The notes under the pieces: model-generated
What the model was told of the DNA's origin: nothing
Database searches by the model: none
The model's input: only the letters and a program-made list of their open reading frames with translations
NCBI GenBank assembly: GCA_030695705.1
Contig: JAUYPS010000022.1
Span: 1-7,560 of the forward strand
Reading direction: 5' to 3'
DNA from: a bacterium
GTDB lineage: Bacteria > Patescibacteriota > Minisyncoccia > 2-02-FULL-40-12 > IGHO2-12-FULL-4
Length of the DNA stretch: 7,560 bases
Shown: one piece after another, positions 6,175 to 7,560 of the stretch
Numbering within the stretch: the first letter of the stretch is position 1
Layout: each line of letters opens with the position of its first letter
Translations under genes and position numbers: made by a program

Positions 6175-6437
6175 GCCATGCTTTTATTTAAGAGTTGTGT
6201 GAGGCGTGATTTGTAACGGTTGGCGGTGTTCTTTTTTATAACACCTTTTTTGGCCGCTTTGTCGACTGTCTTATAAACGTTGGGAAGGAGATTCTTCGCT
6301 TTTTCAACACTTTTCGCTCCTATCTCTTTACGAAAGTCCTTGATAGCGGACTTAAACTTCCTCTTGAATTTAAGGTTTTCGTGATTTCTTTTCTTGGATT
6401 GTCTTAAGGCCTTTTTGGCCGACGCAGTGATGGGCAT
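6168..6437 (-). CDS. rpsT: Small ribosomal subunit protein bS20
   Basis: bS20 binds 16S rRNA early in 30S assembly. The 89-residue product is the normal length and has the family features. A basic N-terminus (SAKKALRQSKKRNHENLKFK, residues 6-25) leads into three long helices. The family block includes VDKAAKKGVIKKNTANRYKSRL (58-79), with the typical 'aa.kGvIhkN.A.R.kSrL' pattern, and the protein ends in a basic tail. The ATG at 6437 has no Shine-Dalgarno. Its promoter is so close that the leader would be only about 8 bases. It is transcribed alone from its own promoter, downstream of truB, and ends in the hairpin shared with the converging small gene. Confidence 0.95.
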   Translation of the reverse strand: MPITASAKKALRQSKKRNHENLKFKRKFKSAIKDFRKEIGAKSVEKAKNLLPNVYKTVDKAAKKGVIKKNTANRYKSRLTQLLNKSMAK

Positions 6438-6451
6438 ATTTAAGTATTAGG

Positions 6452-6480
6452 ATAATAACAATAATTCTGTTTTTTTGCAA
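6452..6480 (-). promoter_or_regulatory. rpsT promoter
   Basis: On the reverse strand, TTGCAA (6480-6475), a 17-base spacer and TATTAT (6457-6452) form a sigma70-like promoter. The TG at 6460-6459 makes it an extended -10. Only 14 bases separate the -10 from the rpsT ATG, so the leader is about 8 bases and cannot hold a Shine-Dalgarno. Confidence 0.65.
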
Positions 6481-6482
6481 GT

Positions 6483-6531
6483 AAAAACCCCATAGGAAGC
6501 CTTGCGGGAGAACAAGACTTCCATCCGGGGG
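6483..6531 (-). terminator. Rho-independent terminator upstream of rpsT (reverse strand)
   Basis: On the reverse strand, a 10-bp stem GGAAGTCTTG / CAAGGCTTCC (6522-6513 with 6504-6495) encloses an 8-base loop. An outer CCCC/GGGG stem (6530-6527 with 6491-6488) leads straight into TTTTT (6487-6483). One inner pair is G-U on the reverse strand but C-A on the forward strand, which marks the reverse strand as the RNA. It ends before the rpsT promoter. Confidence 0.65.
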
Positions 6532-6632
6532 AGCCATTTAAACACTCATACCCGTTCCCAGGTACGGAAGTCGGCAATGGCGACCGACTATCTTATTGTC
6601 GAAAGGAGCAACATGAAAGTGAAAGTACCGAC
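6483..6632 (-). ncRNA. Candidate structured small RNA between truB and rpsT
   Basis: This roughly 150-base stretch has no convincing protein but folds well on the reverse strand. GGTAC (6629-6625) pairs with GTACC (6565-6561) and closes two hairpins, forming a three-way junction. One is AGTCGG/CCGACT (6589-6584 with 6574-6569). The other is TGTTG/CGACA (6613-6609 with 6601-6597), whose loop reads CTCCTTT. A linker with CTCCCCC then leads into the terminator hairpin, whose loop contains CTCCC. In two stems the G-U pairs exist only on this strand. CU-rich loops that could pair with Shine-Dalgarno sequences recall Gram-positive sRNAs such as RsaE/RoxS, but only by analogy. I could not match it to tmRNA, RNase P, SRP or 6S RNA. 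The 5' end is inferred from a weak promoter. It could instead be a structured truB 3' UTR. Confidence 0.4.
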
Positions 6633-6638
6633 TCACCA

Positions 6639-6668
6639 AGCGTATCATCAGAGCCATAATCGTGTCAA
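6639..6668 (-). promoter_or_regulatory. Possible promoter of the candidate small RNA
   Basis: On the reverse strand, a perfect TTGACA (6668-6663) is followed after 18 bases by TACGCT (6644-6639). That hexamer is a poor -10, but it has TG in the extended position (6647-6646). It lies just downstream of the truB stop and would start RNA near 6632. Confidence 0.3.
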
Positions 6669-6681
6669 GGCCCCACAGGTC

Positions 6682-7353
6682 TTATATTTTTAAAGATTTT
6701 TTTATATCAAACCGGCCAATCTTGATTCGGATTAGTTTTTCCAAATATCCTCCGGTTTGGAGTGCTTGGCCAATATCCTTAGCTAGGGAGCGGATGTAGG
6801 TACCGGAGGAGACCTTTGTTTCTATCTCTAAATCGGGCCAGTAGTATCTTAAAATTTTTATAGAATAAATTTTAACTCGGCGAGCTTTTAATTCCGGCGC
6901 GATTCCTTTTCGAGCCAATTCGTATGCTCTGCGCCCTTTTATTTTTATAGCCGAAAAAGCCGGAGGGACTTGTTCTATTTCTCCCTTAAACTTCTTAAGT
7001 ACTTCCAAAATTTCCTTCTTTCCCAGGTCCAACCTGTTCTTTCCCAGGTCCAACCTGGCATGTGGATAACTTTTAGGAGGGGACGTAAGATCACCGGTCT
7101 CGGTCTCTGCGCCCAATCTAATTATTGCCCGATAAGTTTTATCTTGTTTTAAAAATCTTCCCAGTTGTCTGGTGTATTCTCTACCGACAGCCACGATCAA
7201 AACTCCCTCCGCGAAAGGGTCCAGCGTCCCCGCATGTCCCACTCTTTTCTCCCCGCTCAACTTTCTGATCAAATCAACAATATCATGCGAAGTCGGCCCC
7301 GGCGGCTTATAAATATTGTAAATTCCAGGTTTAAAGTTTTTCTTAGTTGACAT
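6682..7353 (-). CDS. truB: tRNA pseudouridine(55) synthase
   Basis: TruB isomerises U55 to pseudouridine in the T-loop of elongator tRNAs. The substrate-side motif NIYKPPGPTSHDIV (13-26), the catalytic block RVGHAGTLDPFAEGVLIVAVG (37-57, nucleophile D45), VPPAFSAIKIKGRRAYELARKG (129-150) and VSSGTYIRSLAKDIG (181-195) are all intact. The 223-residue protein ends soon after the catalytic domain, whereas E. coli TruB has 314 residues and a C-terminal PUA-like domain, which is absent here. Residues 100-113 are a perfect 7-residue duplication (RLDLGKN, RLDLGKK) in a variable region. No Shine-Dalgarno is visible before the ATG at 7353, only a possible -10. An IS30-type element sits about 40 bases upstream, so any original upstream operon partner, commonly rbfA, has been separated. 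Confidence 0.95.
   Translation of the reverse strand: MSTKKNFKPGIYNIYKPPGPTSHDIVDLIRKLSGEKRVGHAGTLDPFAEGVLIVAVGREYTRQLGRFLKQDKTYRAIIRLGAETETGDLTSPPKSYPHARLDLGKNRLDLGKKEILEVLKKFKGEIEQVPPAFSAIKIKGRRAYELARKGIAPELKARRVKIYSIKILRYYWPDLEIETKVSSGTYIRSLAKDIGQALQTGGYLEKLIRIKIGRFDIKKSLKI
7016..7057. repeat. Exact 21-bp tandem duplication inside truB
   Basis: The units 7016-7036 and 7037-7057 are identical at all 21 positions and in frame, adding seven residues to TruB. Each unit contains the inverted repeat CAGGT-CCA-ACCTG, which may have favoured replication slippage. Perfect identity suggests a recent event. Confidence 0.9.
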
Positions 7354-7370
7354 ATGCTTATTTAATCTTT

Positions 7371-7376
7371 ACTATA
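7371..7376 (-). promoter_or_regulatory. Possible -10 element for truB
   Basis: TATAGT (reverse strand, 7376-7371) matches the -10 at 5 of 6 positions and would give a leader of about 11 bases before the truB ATG. No good -35 is present. The -35 position falls at or inside the inferred IS end, so the promoter may be weak or a hybrid. Confidence 0.3.
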
Positions 7377-7394
7377 ATCCAAAGTACTTTTTCA

Positions 7395-7560
7395 CGCCCA
7401 TTAAACCCTCAAGTGCAATACCCGGCTAAATATTTTGTTTAAATACTTCCTTAGGTGTTTGATACTTTAAACACTTCCTGGGAGTATCATTCATTTCTTC
7501 TACCATAGCCGATATTTGCTCTTGGGTATAGTCTTTGAGATGAGCTTTTTTGGGAATGTA
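7395..7560 (-). mobile_element. 3' end of an IS30-family insertion sequence
   Basis: Beyond the transposase stop, the forward strand reads ATTAAACCCTCAAGTGCAATAC (7400-7421 region). This resembles IS30-type inverted repeats that carry a TCAAGTGCAA core. The outer edge is uncertain, and I place it near 7390-7400. The element reads toward truB on the same strand and could influence its transcription. Confidence 0.55.
7426..7560 (-). CDS. IS30-family transposase, C-terminal fragment
   Basis: The reverse-strand frame is open from the window edge to a TAG at 7428-7426 and encodes 44 residues. The pattern PKKAHLKDYTQEQISAMVEE, then MNDTPRKCLKYQTPKEVF, matches the conserved end of IS30-family DDE transposases ('fpKgtdl..ys.e.l..i...lN.rPRk.LgyktP.evF'). 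The catalytic residues are outside the window. The tail ends normally at the expected distance from the element tip, so nothing here suggests decay. It is unrelated to the IS3-like element at the other edge. Confidence 0.85.
   Translation of the reverse strand, partial: YIPKKAHLKDYTQEQISAMVEEMNDTPRKCLKYQTPKEVFKQNI

Noticed and set aside
6538..6657. Reverse-strand 39-residue frame starting ATG at 6657
   Set aside because: It has no Shine-Dalgarno, its composition is unlike a protein, and it crosses the predicted stems. It is not supported as a gene.
6502..6693. Forward open frame of 63 codons across the truB-rpsT interval, with an internal AAAGGAG followed by ATG at 6614 (26 codons)
   Set aside because: The frame overlaps the truB 3' end, is rich in His/Ser/Lys without family-like blocks, and has no forward promoter. 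The G-U versus C-A asymmetry of the stems favours a reverse-strand RNA. The AAAGGAG is the complement of the CTCCTTT loop.
1..7560. CRISPR arrays, tRNA or rRNA genes, toxin-antitoxin or defence modules
   Set aside because: No regularly spaced repeats, cloverleaf T-loop signature, rRNA sequence or defence-protein motifs were found on either strand.

Overview
The window looks like a piece of a small-genome bacterium, most likely a Patescibacteria/CPR (Parcubacteria-like) lineage. This is an inference from gene content. The genes are tightly packed, AT-leaning and read in the standard code. Several universal proteins are pared-down versions: AspRS without its GAD insertion, TruB without a C-terminal PUA domain, and an S11 peptidase without the PBP5 C-terminal domain. 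No 16S rRNA or other strict phylogenetic marker is present.

Layout. Bases 1-228 are the 3' end of an IS3-like element: the C-terminus of a DDE transposase and the probable inverted-repeat tip. Next to it, reading left, is the first ~30 codons of a HAD-superfamily phosphatase gene cut off by that element. A strong promoter at 395-423 reads right into an unrecognised membrane-anchored protein (456-1121), closed by a terminator. A forward four-gene unit follows: aspS (1183-2568), an S11 D-Ala-D-Ala carboxypeptidase (2579-3529), mraY (3520-4641) and ftsW (4616-5710). It starts from a promoter that seems to give a leaderless aspS mRNA and ends in a long hairpin terminator. Bases 5768-5882 hold no convincing gene but carry a palindrome and three TTGAGAC boxes. 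A small, highly charged 66-residue protein (5945-6145) follows, with its own promoter. On the reverse strand come rpsT (6168-6437), a 200-base interval that looks like a structured small RNA with its own terminator (6483-6632), and truB (6682-7353), which carries a 21-bp tandem duplication. The right edge (about 7395-7560) is the 3' end of an IS30-family element on the reverse strand.

How the genes fit. MraY makes lipid I, FtsW polymerises lipid II-derived glycan at the septum, and the S11 peptidase trims the stem peptide. The operon therefore joins a tRNA synthetase to wall synthesis and division. rpsT and truB are translation and tRNA-maturation housekeeping genes. The host segment is bounded by two different insertion sequences, one of which broke a gene.

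The signals most worth a second look are the unexplained RNA-like interval between truB and rpsT, the contrast between leaderless or short-leader housekeeping genes and Shine-Dalgarno-led unknown genes, and the palindrome/TTGAGAC cluster. No defence system, CRISPR array, tRNA or rRNA was seen.
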